Counted from the stretch's first letter, positions 8,465 through 17,384 are shown. The stretch: DNA of 37,013 nucleotides from Pseudomonadota bacterium (GCA_017860615.1 JAGDMU010000018.1:1-37013); one strand, 5' to 3'. The notes: a model not told the origin generated them from the sequence alone. Numbers and translations are program-made.

Positions 8465-10885
8465 CTACGACCTTTTTAAAACGTTTTTAATACGCATTGA
8501 ATTTCCAACCACCACAAGCGAACTCAAAGACATTGAAAGTGCTGCAAATAGCGGGATAATATAACCACTCATCGCCAAAGGAATGGTAATGACATTGTAA
8601 AGCAGTGAAAAAAGCAAATTCTCTTTCACGATTCGTAAACTCTTACGAGCGATCACAAATGCCTCATACAAGCTGTTCACGCTATCGTTGGTAAGGACAA
8701 CATCGCTGACATCAACGGCAACATCGGCACCACTGCCCATGGCAATGGCTATTTCACTCTGCGAAAGGGCGAGTGTATCGTTAATACCATCCCCCGCCAT
8801 CACCACCTTTTTACCTTTTTGACGTAGCGCTTCGATGTATGCTGCTTTTTCATGCGGTAAAAGAGCCGCTTCATAGACCTCAATGCCTACTTCATTAGCA
8901 ATCTCTTGCGTCACTCTTAGATGATCACCACTAAGCATAATGATCTCTAATCCAAGCGCCTTAAGTGCAGCAATACTCTCATAAGCACCCTCTTTTAGGC
9001 TATCTCGCAACCCAAAGATCGCAACCAGCACACCATCAACGGCAAAGAAATAGTGACTTAATGTATCAAGATTATGAGGCATAAGAACTTCAATGCCCTC
9101 TTCTTCCATCATTTTAGCATTGCCACCTAGGAGTTGATGCCCCTCAAAAAAAGCCTTTACCCCTTTAGCTTCCACCGTTTTGATCTGTTCTAAATGCTTT
9201 GGCACTAAAAATACTTCTGAGCCTTTTAAAAAACTTGCAATCCCTTGGCTAATGGGATGCCTTGAACTACTGACTAAAGCGTATAACAGTGCATGATCAA
9301 AACTTTGCACATACGCATGTTCAACCACTTCAGGTTTGCCTTTGGTAATCGTACCTGTTTTATCAAGCACAAGCGTATCGCACTTTGCCATACTCTCGAT
9401 AAATCCCGCTTCCTTAAATAAAATACCCCGCTTTGCAGCCAAACCGAGCCCTACAAGCGTTGCAACAGGTGTTGCCAAAGAGAGGGCACAAGGACACGCA
9501 ATCACAATGACGGAGATAGCAATGATTAAGCCTGTTTCAAACGAACCACTTTGATAAAACCAAAACAGTAATGTCGAAAAAGCCAAAAATAAAATAGTAC
9601 GAGAGAAGTAACCAGAGATTTGATTCGCCAATTTTTCAATTTTAGGCTTTTTATTCATCGCATCTTCAAGCAATGTAACGAGTTTTGAGAGCATAGAAGA
9701 GGAGAATGTATTGGTTGCTTGATAACGAATAACACTGTCTAGACAGATCGAACCACTCAAGATTTTATCGCCTTTTTGAGCCAATTGAGGAATTGATTCT
9801 CCACTCAGACGTGAAAGATCAAAAGAGCCTTCCCCTTCTAGAATAACGCCATCAATCGCTACTTTATCGCCAGCCCTTACTTCAATGATTTCACCCACCT
9901 CAACGCTTTCGACGCTCGTTAAAATCTTTTCTTCCCCTTTGATGAGTGTGACTTCAGAAGGCATTGCACTTCCAAAGGCATCAAGGGTATCGATCGCTTT
10001 TTTCTTTGTTAAGACTTCTAAGTATTTGCCTGCGAAGACAAAGGTAATGATCATTGTCACCGAGTCAAAATAGACCTCAGCATTCCTTGAGAACATCGCA
10101 TAGAGTGAAAAAACATAGGTCAGTGTCGCACCTGTTGCAACCAAAAAATCCATCGTCACATAACGATGTTTAATGCCATAATAAGCCCCTTTAAAATAGA
10201 CAGAACCTGTGTAAAACAGTGTAGGAGTTGCTAAAATAAATTCCGCAAAATTGAGTATGTTTTTGATGTTACTTTCCATACCTGTGAAATAGCCCGCATA
10301 CTGAGCAATCGCTATCCACATGACATTCATCGTTGCAAAAATCCCCACCAATAACTTTGAATAATACTCCCTACGCTGGGCTGTTGCTCTCTCTTCTCCA
10401 CTTTTAGGATCGTATGGATACGCGTTATACCCAATGCTTCGAATCGTCTCAATAATCTGTGAGAGCTTAATCAAAGAGCCATCCCAAACAATTTTAGCTT
10501 TATGATTGGTATAGTTAATGCTCACCTCAACAATGCCCTCTTGTTTGGAGAGTACTTTTTCATTGAGCCATACACACGCACTGCAATGAATCCCTTCAAT
10601 AATCAGTGCGATCTCACTAAACCCATCTTTCGTAGTTTTAACGTATTTAGAGATAAAGCCATCCAAGTCGAAACGACTGGCATCATCCATGCTTTCTTTC
10701 GGAGGTTCCAAAGTTGTGTCGCCCATTTTTTTATAAAATGTATCGAGCCCTTCATCCTTTAAAAGGTGAAAAACACCTTGACAGCCTTTGCAACAAAAAA
10801 AATGAGGAGTTTCAAAAGTTTTATCTTGCAGTAACACAGAAGAGTCATATTCTAAATGGCAGTGATCGCAACGTTGTTTACTCAT
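8465..10885 (-). CDS. ccoI: Copper-translocating P1B-type ATPase for cbb3 oxidase maturation (CcoI/FixI type)
   Basis: An 806-residue heavy-metal P-type ATPase. The N-terminus has a Cys-rich metal-binding segment (CDHCH at 6-10, CCKGC at 31-35) followed by an HMA domain with GIHCSAC (Cys101, Cys104). The core has the CPC transmembrane motif (464-466), the phosphorylated DKTGT (Asp508), the HP motif (His543-Pro544) and GDGIND (698-703). FixI/CcoI enzymes move copper for assembly of the cbb3 oxidase rather than for resistance. The long Cys-rich N-terminus and the adjacent ccoS support that assignment over CopA. The -10 box at 10921-10926 lies about 36 bases upstream. Confidence 0.92.
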   Translation of the reverse strand: MSKQRCDHCHLEYDSSVLLQDKTFETPHFFCCKGCQGVFHLLKDEGLDTFYKKMGDTTLEPPKESMDDASRFDLDGFISKYVKTTKDGFSEIALIIEGIHCSACVWLNEKVLSKQEGIVEVSINYTNHKAKIVWDGSLIKLSQIIETIRSIGYNAYPYDPKSGEERATAQRREYYSKLLVGIFATMNVMWIAIAQYAGYFTGMESNIKNILNFAEFILATPTLFYTGSVYFKGAYYGIKHRYVTMDFLVATGATLTYVFSLYAMFSRNAEVYFDSVTMIITFVFAGKYLEVLTKKKAIDTLDAFGSAMPSEVTLIKGEEKILTSVESVEVGEIIEVRAGDKVAIDGVILEGEGSFDLSRLSGESIPQLAQKGDKILSGSICLDSVIRYQATNTFSSSMLSKLVTLLEDAMNKKPKIEKLANQISGYFSRTILFLAFSTLLFWFYQSGSFETGLIIAISVIVIACPCALSLATPVATLVGLGLAAKRGILFKEAGFIESMAKCDTLVLDKTGTITKGKPEVVEHAYVQSFDHALLYALVSSSRHPISQGIASFLKGSEVFLVPKHLEQIKTVEAKGVKAFFEGHQLLGGNAKMMEEEGIEVLMPHNLDTLSHYFFAVDGVLVAIFGLRDSLKEGAYESIAALKALGLEIIMLSGDHLRVTQEIANEVGIEVYEAALLPHEKAAYIEALRQKGKKVVMAGDGINDTLALSQSEIAIAMGSGADVAVDVSDVVLTNDSVNSLYEAFVIARKSLRIVKENLLFSLLYNVITIPLAMSGYIIPLFAALSMSLSSLVVVGNSMRIKNVLKRS

Positions 10886-10920
10886 ATTAATCTTTCACAT
10901 AAAGTTACTTATCAGAAAAC

Positions 10921-10926
10921 ATTATA
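10921..10926 (-). promoter_or_regulatory. -10 box for ccoI-ccoS
   Basis: Perfect TATAAT on the minus strand in the context CACGCTATAATG, about 35 bases before the ccoI ATG. No clear -35. The same 142-base gap carries the start region of the divergent EAL gene, whose promoter I could not fix; TGCTAAAGT near 10991-10999 is a weak candidate. Confidence 0.55.
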
Positions 10927-11027
10927 GCGTGACTTTTTTGTGATGAACCTGATACTAAAGTGTGCTTAATTTTTTTTTCAAAACCTTTGTGCTAAAGTGC
11001 GATCCCTACATGAAAATGTAAGCATCT

Positions 11028-12467
11028 ATGGCTCAAGGGAAAGTAGTGGAGAATATTAAAAGGCTCTATGTTAAAGCAGGACTTTTCCTAACCTTGGCAT
11101 TGTGTCCTATTTACATTTCAATGTGGTATCACCAACCCATTCTTGCATCCATACTTCTCACCATTGTGACATGTGTGGGGTTTTATTTTGTTACCAAATT
11201 ACTTAAAAGCAATACTAAACTTAAAAATGAGTTGCGTAAAAATCTCTACATAGATCTCAATACAAAGCTTCCCAACCGCCTCAAACTCTTAAAAGACAAT
11301 AAAACGATTGATCCAAGTATTGATTCAACACTCATCATCATCAATATTGACTCCTTCCAAAATACCAATAACTTTTACGGACACAATTTCGGCGATAAAT
11401 TTCTCAAAGTCATTGCAGAGTGGCTCTCCCATAACCTTCCGCCTATTGACGCCACGCTTTATAAATTTGAAGCCGATATTTACGCTATTCTCATTCGCGT
11501 TCCTTTTAGCGAATACAATCTCAAAAAATACCTCAAAAAAATCTCGATGAAAATTACCAAAGATCGCATTATTTGTGATGAAGTCGAAGTTGACACTACA
11601 CTGAGTATTGGTGCGCATCAAGGGAAAAAAAGTCTGCTTAAACTCGCCTCCATTGCCTGCAAAGAGGCAAAAAACAAGCGCCTTTCTTATATGATTTATG
11701 ATAAAAGTAGCCATAAAGAGGCAGAGTATCACCACAATATGACCATGAACCATACCCTGAAAGAAGCGCTTGCTAAAGATTATGTCATACCTTTTTTCCA
11801 ACCCATTCTTAACCTTCACACCAATGAGATTGAAAAATTTGAAACGCTAATGCGTATTAAAAAAGGGGATGGCAGTTACTATCTGCCTGCGGAATTTTTA
11901 GATGTTGCCAAACACTCCAAGATCTACTCAAAGCTTTCGATGTCACTCATTCAAAAGGCGTTTGAAACCTTTCAAATCTCCTCCAATGGCTTCTCCATCA
12001 ACCTCTCTTATCTGGATATGACCAACATCGTCACAACCACTTTTATCATCGAAAAGCTCGAAGAGTTCAATGTAGGGCCTTGGGTTATTTTTGAGATTTT
12101 AGAAAGCGATGGTATTGAAAATTATGAAGCAATCGCGAAATTTATCGATCAAGTAAAGTCGTATGGTGCCAAAATTGCCATTGATGATTTTGGCTCAGGC
12201 TACTCTAACTTTGAGCGCCTTACAGAACTGAGGGTTGATTTTATCAAGATCGATGGAAGTCTTATCAAAAATATCCATCAAAACGAAGAGACAAAGATTA
12301 TCGTCAAAACGATTGTTAACTTTGCCAAAGAGCTTAACATCAAAACCATTGCAGAGTATGTTCACTCAGATGAAGTCTTTAACTGTGTGAAAGAGATCGG
12401 CATTGATTATGCGCAAGGCTTTCATATTGGCAAGCCTAAACCAGAGTTGCCTACAAACGCACACTAA
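11028..12467 (+). CDS. Membrane-anchored c-di-GMP phosphodiesterase: degenerate GGDEF plus EAL
   Basis: A 479-residue protein with two transmembrane helices near residues 16-34 and 38-57, a GGDEF-type fold at about 65-225 and an EAL domain at about 238-470. The GGDEF signature is replaced by EADIY (148-152), so cyclase activity is not expected; the domain may bind GTP or be structural. The EAL signature reads ETL (Glu272), but the other catalytic residues are present: Asn325 in NLSYLD, Glu356 in FEILES, Asp386-Asp387 in IAIDDFGSGYS, Lys407 in DFIKIDG and Glu443 in IAEYVH. I therefore infer an active phosphodiesterase that cleaves c-di-GMP. The ribosome-binding site is weak and the exact start is uncertain. 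Its 3' end overlaps the convergent EamA gene by 17 bases. Confidence 0.88.
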   Translation: MAQGKVVENIKRLYVKAGLFLTLALCPIYISMWYHQPILASILLTIVTCVGFYFVTKLLKSNTKLKNELRKNLYIDLNTKLPNRLKLLKDNKTIDPSIDSTLIIINIDSFQNTNNFYGHNFGDKFLKVIAEWLSHNLPPIDATLYKFEADIYAILIRVPFSEYNLKKYLKKISMKITKDRIICDEVEVDTTLSIGAHQGKKSLLKLASIACKEAKNKRLSYMIYDKSSHKEAEYHHNMTMNHTLKEALAKDYVIPFFQPILNLHTNEIEKFETLMRIKKGDGSYYLPAEFLDVAKHSKIYSKLSMSLIQKAFETFQISSNGFSINLSYLDMTNIVTTTFIIEKLEEFNVGPWVIFEILESDGIENYEAIAKFIDQVKSYGAKIAIDDFGSGYSNFERLTELRVDFIKIDGSLIKNIHQNEETKIIVKTIVNFAKELNIKTIAEYVHSDEVFNCVKEIGIDYAQGFHIGKPKPELPTNAH

Positions 12468-13344
12468 CCTTCTTTGCAAATAAGCAGAGATAAATACCCC
12501 CAAAGATTAAAACAATTCCCCCTAAATGGTACCACTCCAAACGCTCACCCAAAAAAATGTAGGCTAAAAAACTACCAAACAGTGGCATCAAATGGGTAAA
12601 TTGCCCTGTCTTGTCTGCCCCAATCTGCGCTATACCCTTATGCCACAAATAGTAGCAAAGAATGGAGGTAAAAAGAACGACGTACGCGATTATCCAAGCA
12701 TATTGACGTAAGATCATCACTTCGCGCTCCAACGTATAACCTTGTGCCAAATAAAACGGTAGAAGCATCACAACACCCAAGCTTACACTCGTTATAAAAA
12801 ACTCAAAACTACTCAGTGTGGGCGGTCGAAATTTAACCAAAACACTGTAACTTGCCCAACACAAAGAAGAAGCAATCACCCAAAAATCACCCGAATTAAA
12901 ATGTAAAGAAAGCATACTTTGTACATCGCCTTTAAGCACTAAAAAGATAACACCAAGGGTTGAAAGGACGATACCCACAATTTGCCTTGTGGAAATGGGC
13001 GTTTTAAGAATAATAAACGAGAGAAAAAGAATAATGATAGGAATAGACGAGTTAATCAGCAGTGCATTGGTAGCCGTCGTGTGCTGTAAGCCGATGTACA
13101 AAAGTGTATTAAATGCCGCAATACCAAGGGCTGAAAGTAAAACTAACATACCAAAATGGCTTTTCAGCGCTACCCAAATGCGTTTGATATGTAACAGTAA
13201 AAAAGGAAGTGTGACCACAAAAACACCAAACCACCTAAAGAAGGCTAACTCCCATGGTTCAATCGCACCTGCAACAAAACGACCCAGTACAAAATTGGCA
13301 GACCAAAAGAACACACACAATACTAAAAGCACATACACCTGCAT
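12451..13344 (-). CDS. EamA/DMT-family transporter (10 TM)
   Basis: A 297-residue integral membrane protein with ten predicted transmembrane helices arranged as two EamA repeats (about residues 5-135 and 148-290). Recognisable features are FWSANFVLGRFV in helix 1 and WASYSVLVKFRPP at the start of the second repeat. Members export or import diverse small metabolites, and the substrate cannot be inferred here. The start is set at ATG 13344 because AAAGGAT ends about five bases upstream of it; the ATG two codons earlier directly abuts this ribosome-binding site. It overlaps the convergent EAL gene by 17 bases at the 3' end. Confidence 0.87.
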   Translation of the reverse strand: MQVYVLLVLCVFFWSANFVLGRFVAGAIEPWELAFFRWFGVFVVTLPFLLLHIKRIWVALKSHFGMLVLLSALGIAAFNTLLYIGLQHTTATNALLINSSIPIIILFLSFIILKTPISTRQIVGIVLSTLGVIFLVLKGDVQSMLSLHFNSGDFWVIASSLCWASYSVLVKFRPPTLSSFEFFITSVSLGVVMLLPFYLAQGYTLEREVMILRQYAWIIAYVVLFTSILCYYLWHKGIAQIGADKTGQFTHLMPLFGSFLAYIFLGERLEWYHLGGIVLIFGGIYLCLFAKKVSVRL

Positions 13345-13368
13345 TTTCATCCTTTGTCATGAAGTGAG

Positions 13369-13374
13369 ATTATA
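13369..13374 (-). promoter_or_regulatory. -10 box for the EamA transporter gene
   Basis: Minus-strand TTTGTTATAAT, a perfect TATAAT with an upstream TG (extended -10), about 24 bases before the start codon. Confidence 0.6.
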
Positions 13375-13404
13375 ACAAATATAACGCCATTGCAACACAA
13401 TCGC

Positions 13405-13560
13405 TATACAATTTCATTAGCCTTCTTAAAAATGAAATTTGCAAGAAGTCGAAGCACCAAAGGTGCGTGGGCTTTCTGCTAAAGAAAACCTAGTGTTAAC
13501 GTAATTTGGAAGCTTTGCTTTCAAAACGTATTAAGAGCCTTATAAGAACTCTTATATGAA
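13405..13560 (+). repeat. Structured intergenic region with two-hairpin element, copy B
   Basis: The largest gene-free stretch of the window. It contains, in order, an inverted repeat AATTTCATT / AATGAAATT (13410-13418 with 13431-13439); a hairpin GCACC-AAA-GGTGC (13454-13466); the blocks CCTAGTG (13489-13495) and TAACGTA (13497-13503); a hairpin GAAGC-TTT-GCTTTC (13509-13522); and an inverted repeat TAAGAG / CTCTTA (13532-13537 with 13549-13554) just before the HD-GYP ribosome-binding site. The middle part aligns in order with copy A at 8105-8222 read on the other strand. An ORF for MKFARSRSTKGAWAFC lies at 13432-13482 but has no ribosome-binding site. Confidence 0.5.
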
Positions 13561-13584
13561 AAAGGATTTTCAAGGAGATTCATC

Positions 13585-14799
13585 GTGTACTATCAACTTA
13601 ATTTACGAGAGCTCACCTACGCTCTGTCTTATGCACTCGACTATGTAGGCATTGATGACATTATGCATGGTAAACGTGTAGCATACATTGCTTGCGAAAT
13701 AGGCAAAAAATTGGGTTGGAGACAATCAAAGCTGGACAAAGTGATGCTTATGGCAATGTTACATGATTGTGGTGTCTCTTCAACCCAAATCCATCGCTCC
13801 ATCATTCATCATCTGGACTGGGAAGATTCACAAGTTCACTGTGCCAAAGGTGCTACTTTACTCAAAGAGGTTCCTCTTTACAGTGATTTTGCCGATGTCA
13901 TTGCTTTTCATCATACCCACTGGGAACACTTTTTACCGCACATTGACGAAGAAGTAAAACTCTATGCCAATCTTATTTACCTCAGTGATCGTATTGATGC
14001 TCTGCGTTCACAATTTGGCGCGCATCTGAGTCATGAAAAAGAGTATATTCGCACAATTATTGAGCAACAAACACCCTCTATGTTTGCGCCAAAACTCTCT
14101 GAAGCATTTGTACACATCTCTCAAACAAATCTCTTTTGGTATTACTTAGAACCAGAGGCGATTCACTACTATTTTAGAGATTGGATCGAACAAGGGGAAA
14201 TCCAAACGGTAACATTTGATCTTCTCAAAAAAATAGCCTTGATGTTTGCAACCATTGTTGATGAAAAAATACCAGATCAAAAGCGACATGCCTTGAGTGT
14301 AGCAACCTTAGCACGTTACATCGCAGGGCTATGTGAGCTCTCTTTACGAGAACAAGAAGGCATTGAGATCGCGGCTCTTTTACATGATTTAGGAAAGCTT
14401 CGTATCCCTGATGATACCCTCTTGAAAATGACATCGCTTACAGAGGAAGAGAGCTCGCAAATCAAAAGGCATGGTTTTGATGCGCAGATTATTTTAGGGC
14501 AAATCAAAGGCTTTGAAAAGATGACTCAAATCGTCTCAATGCATCATGAAATGTTGGATGCAACAGGTTATCCAGCCTCTCTTGGCGAAGCAAAAATTCC
14601 ACTGGAAGCGCGTATTGTCTCTGTTGCCAACACGTTTGTAAATCTTATCCATCAAGACAACATGCATCCTCTCTTAAGTGCGAAAGAGGCGTACGAAGCT
14701 TTGGAAGCAATGGTGGGTGAACATAAACTTGATGCAACCATCGTACACAAAATTGCGGTTCATCTTGAGACGTGTTATGAAAAAGTGTCACATCCTTAA
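13585..14799 (+). CDS. Tandem HD / HD-GYP domain protein, probable c-di-GMP phosphodiesterase
   Basis: A 404-residue cytosolic protein with two HD-type metal-dependent phosphohydrolase domains. The first (about 20-200) has LHDCG (His60-Asp61) and FHHTHWEH (His109-His110) but no GYP. The second (about 208-400) is a full HD-GYP: LLHDLGKLRIPD (His267-Asp268), KRHGFDA (His296), MHHE (His320-His321) and DATGYP (Gly328-Pro330). The second domain is expected to hydrolyse c-di-GMP; the first may be catalytic or regulatory. It starts at GTG 13585 with AAGGAG seven bases upstream. It is followed 93 bases later on the same strand by a diguanylate cyclase, an opposing-activity pairing. Confidence 0.88.
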   Translation: MYYQLNLRELTYALSYALDYVGIDDIMHGKRVAYIACEIGKKLGWRQSKLDKVMLMAMLHDCGVSSTQIHRSIIHHLDWEDSQVHCAKGATLLKEVPLYSDFADVIAFHHTHWEHFLPHIDEEVKLYANLIYLSDRIDALRSQFGAHLSHEKEYIRTIIEQQTPSMFAPKLSEAFVHISQTNLFWYYLEPEAIHYYFRDWIEQGEIQTVTFDLLKKIALMFATIVDEKIPDQKRHALSVATLARYIAGLCELSLREQEGIEIAALLHDLGKLRIPDDTLLKMTSLTEEESSQIKRHGFDAQIILGQIKGFEKMTQIVSMHHEMLDATGYPASLGEAKIPLEARIVSVANTFVNLIHQDNMHPLLSAKEAYEALEAMVGEHKLDATIVHKIAVHLETCYEKVSHP

Positions 14800-14892
14800 T
14801 GTCCTATATAAAAGCCAATAAGCTATTGTTCACTCTTTTGGGGGAGATTGTGATAAAATTAATTGATTTGTGTTCAAAGAAGGGGTAGTCCC

Positions 14893-17349
14893 ATGAGAGT
14901 GCTTATCTTTGTTTTCTTTTTTTACACGACACTTTTTGCAGGTCACGCAGTTGAATCTGTTTCATTGCAACTTGCATGGCTTCATCAATTCCAATCAGCA
15001 GGATTTTATGTTGCTAAAGAAAAGGGTTTTTACGAAGAACTAGACTTAAATGTTACATTCAAAGAATACCAAAAAGGGATGAATGTCGCAAACACCATTG
15101 TGAACAAAGAGAGTACGTATGGCGTTGGCAAATCCTCACTGATTATTGATCGCAGTCAAGGTAAACCTGTTGTTGCATTAATGGCACTTTTCCAACACTC
15201 TCCTTCGGTACTCATTACCACCAATCCTGTGATAAAAACCCCAAAAGATCTCTACAACCGCCTTGTTATGATGAGCGTTGAAGAGTCTGGCGCTGCTGCC
15301 GTTCTTTCCATGCTCATGAGCCATGGCATTCAACGAGATGATATTTTTTTACAAGATCCTACGTTTAAGATTGATGATCTCATTAACCACAAAACCGATG
15401 CCATGGCATCTTACATCTCCAATGAGCCATTTCTGCTCAATGAACGCAATGTCTCCCACACGATTTTAAATCCTAAAGAGTATGGCTTTGACTTTTATGG
15501 TGATATTCTTTTTACCACGGAAGAGGAAATTTCCGCACATAAAGAACGCGCAAAACGCTTTTATACAGCAACAAAACAAGGTTGGGAATGGGCGTTTGAG
15601 CATATTGAAGAGACTGCACAGCTCATCTATGAAAAATACAACACACAAAACAAAAGTCTCTCTGCGCTCATCTATGAAGGATATTCTCTTAAAAGTCTTG
15701 CATTTGAAGAGGGAAAACCTTTTGGTGTCATTGAGGCTAAAAAATTTGAAGATATTGCAAATATCTATAAAATCAGCGGCCTTTTAAAAAAAGAGACCTC
15801 ATTAGAGGGCTTCGTTGATCCACTGCATTTTGCTAAAGATATGGTCAAAATTGGCATTTTAGCCAGTCGTGAAGAGAGTGATGTTATCCCTAAAACATGG
15901 AGTGACAGTGCCCAATACCTCAGTGCACTCTTCCCATCTCATCAATTTGTACTCTTGCCTTTAAATTTTGAAGAGATGCAACGCAGCGTTCAAAAGGGAG
16001 ATGTTGAATTTATCATTACCAACCCAATGTACGCCATCCAACTAGAGCACTCTTATGGATTAAGCCGTATTGCGACACTAAGCCCTCGCTATAAAAATCA
16101 CTACTACAGCGAATATGGCAGTGTTATCTTTACCAAAGCTACGACCAAAGAGATTCAAACCTACAGTGATCTTAAAAATAAAAAGATAGGGGCTGTATCG
16201 TCTCACTCTTTTGGTGGGTATCTTTTGGGTATGAAAGAGCTAGCCAACCCTTCTTTGAAACAGAATGTCGTCTTTTTAAACACTCATTACAATGTGGTCA
16301 ATGCCGTTTTGAGTGGAGAGGTTGATGCAGGGATGATTCGCACCGACGTGTTAGAAAAAATGAGTGACGATGGACTGCTAGAACTCAGTGAGATCAAAAT
16401 TTTAGGGGCAAAACAGTATCCTAATTTTCCGTTTCTTGTGAGTACTGAACTCTATCCAGAATGGGTTCTAGCCAAAACACCGCACACATCAGAATACCTC
16501 ACCAACGAAGTACTCAGCACCCTTTTAAAACTCTCTTCATCACCCAAAGTGACCCAAGCATTTCGTCTTAAAACACCGCTGGATTACTCAAAAGTGCATA
16601 CCATCCTCAAAGAGTTTAACATCTATCCTTACGAGCAAGAACCGTTTACACTCACCGATGTGCTTCTCAAATACCGATACATTTTTCTAGGACTTTTCAT
16701 TACATTTGTAATCTCATTGGCATTTATGGCATACATTCAACACCTCAACAAAAAACTCCTTGAGCGTACCAATGAAGTGCAACACTTTAATGAAACACTT
16801 GAACAAGAGGTGCAACAGCGAACCTATGAACTCAGCCTACTCAATTCCAAACTGAAAGATCTTGCCAATACTGACGAACTTACCAAAATAGACAATCGTA
16901 GGCATTTTTTACTGATGGCAACACAATACTTTCACACCGCCAAGCGTAACCAGATGGAACTGCATATTCTCTCTTTAGACATTGACTTTTTTAAACACGT
17001 CAATGACACGTATGGTCATGCTATGGGCGATGAAGTCCTCAAATTTTTCTGTAAAAACATCAAAGAGCTTATCAGACAGAGTGACCTTTTTGGGCGCATT
17101 GGTGGCGAAGAGTTCTCTATTTGCATTCAAAACACACCGCTTGAAGGTGCACGTATTTTAGCGGAGAAAATACGAGAACGTATTGAGCGAGCCACAGGAA
17201 GTTCCCAAAGTTTACCAGCAGTTACAGTGAGTATTGGCATTAGCTCTCTTAAAGAAGAGGATAAAGAGGTATTTGACGTCATGAAGCGCTCCGACCAAGC
17301 ACTCTACACAGCCAAGCGAAACGGTCGAAATCAAGTACAAATTCTCTAA
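14893..17349 (+). CDS. Diguanylate cyclase with tandem NMT1/THI5-like and PhnD-like periplasmic sensor domains
   Basis: An 818-residue membrane sensor. A signal sequence (MRVLIFVFFFYTTLFAGHA) leads into an NMT1/THI5-like binding domain (about 20-300; LQLAWLHQFQSAGFYVA is characteristic of thiamin-precursor-type binding proteins). A second PhnD/phosphonate-like binding domain follows (about 315-570), then a transmembrane helix (596-617), a short coiled coil (617-655) and a GGDEF domain (660-816). The active-site motif is GGEEF (737-741), and the RxxD inhibitory site RQSD (728-731) lies five residues before it, so an active, feedback-inhibited cyclase is expected. I chose ATG 14893 because AAGGGG precedes it and the signal peptide begins there; an in-frame start 30 bases upstream is less likely. 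The ligands are unknown. Confidence 0.9.
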   Translation: MRVLIFVFFFYTTLFAGHAVESVSLQLAWLHQFQSAGFYVAKEKGFYEELDLNVTFKEYQKGMNVANTIVNKESTYGVGKSSLIIDRSQGKPVVALMALFQHSPSVLITTNPVIKTPKDLYNRLVMMSVEESGAAAVLSMLMSHGIQRDDIFLQDPTFKIDDLINHKTDAMASYISNEPFLLNERNVSHTILNPKEYGFDFYGDILFTTEEEISAHKERAKRFYTATKQGWEWAFEHIEETAQLIYEKYNTQNKSLSALIYEGYSLKSLAFEEGKPFGVIEAKKFEDIANIYKISGLLKKETSLEGFVDPLHFAKDMVKIGILASREESDVIPKTWSDSAQYLSALFPSHQFVLLPLNFEEMQRSVQKGDVEFIITNPMYAIQLEHSYGLSRIATLSPRYKNHYYSEYGSVIFTKATTKEIQTYSDLKNKKIGAVSSHSFGGYLLGMKELANPSLKQNVVFLNTHYNVVNAVLSGEVDAGMIRTDVLEKMSDDGLLELSEIKILGAKQYPNFPFLVSTELYPEWVLAKTPHTSEYLTNEVLSTLLKLSSSPKVTQAFRLKTPLDYSKVHTILKEFNIYPYEQEPFTLTDVLLKYRYIFLGLFITFVISLAFMAYIQHLNKKLLERTNEVQHFNETLEQEVQQRTYELSLLNSKLKDLANTDELTKIDNRRHFLLMATQYFHTAKRNQMELHILSLDIDFFKHVNDTYGHAMGDEVLKFFCKNIKELIRQSDLFGRIGGEEFSICIQNTPLEGARILAEKIRERIERATGSSQSLPAVTVSIGISSLKEEDKEVFDVMKRSDQALYTAKRNGRNQVQIL

Positions 17350-17384
17350 CTTTTTAAATTAAGAGTTTATTTATCCGAGTTAGC

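Noticed and set aside
13432-13482. A 16-codon ORF (MKFARSRSTKGAWAFC) between the EamA and HD-GYP genes
   Set aside because: It has no ribosome-binding site, lies inside the hairpin element and overlaps its stem; treated as chance within a structured repeat.
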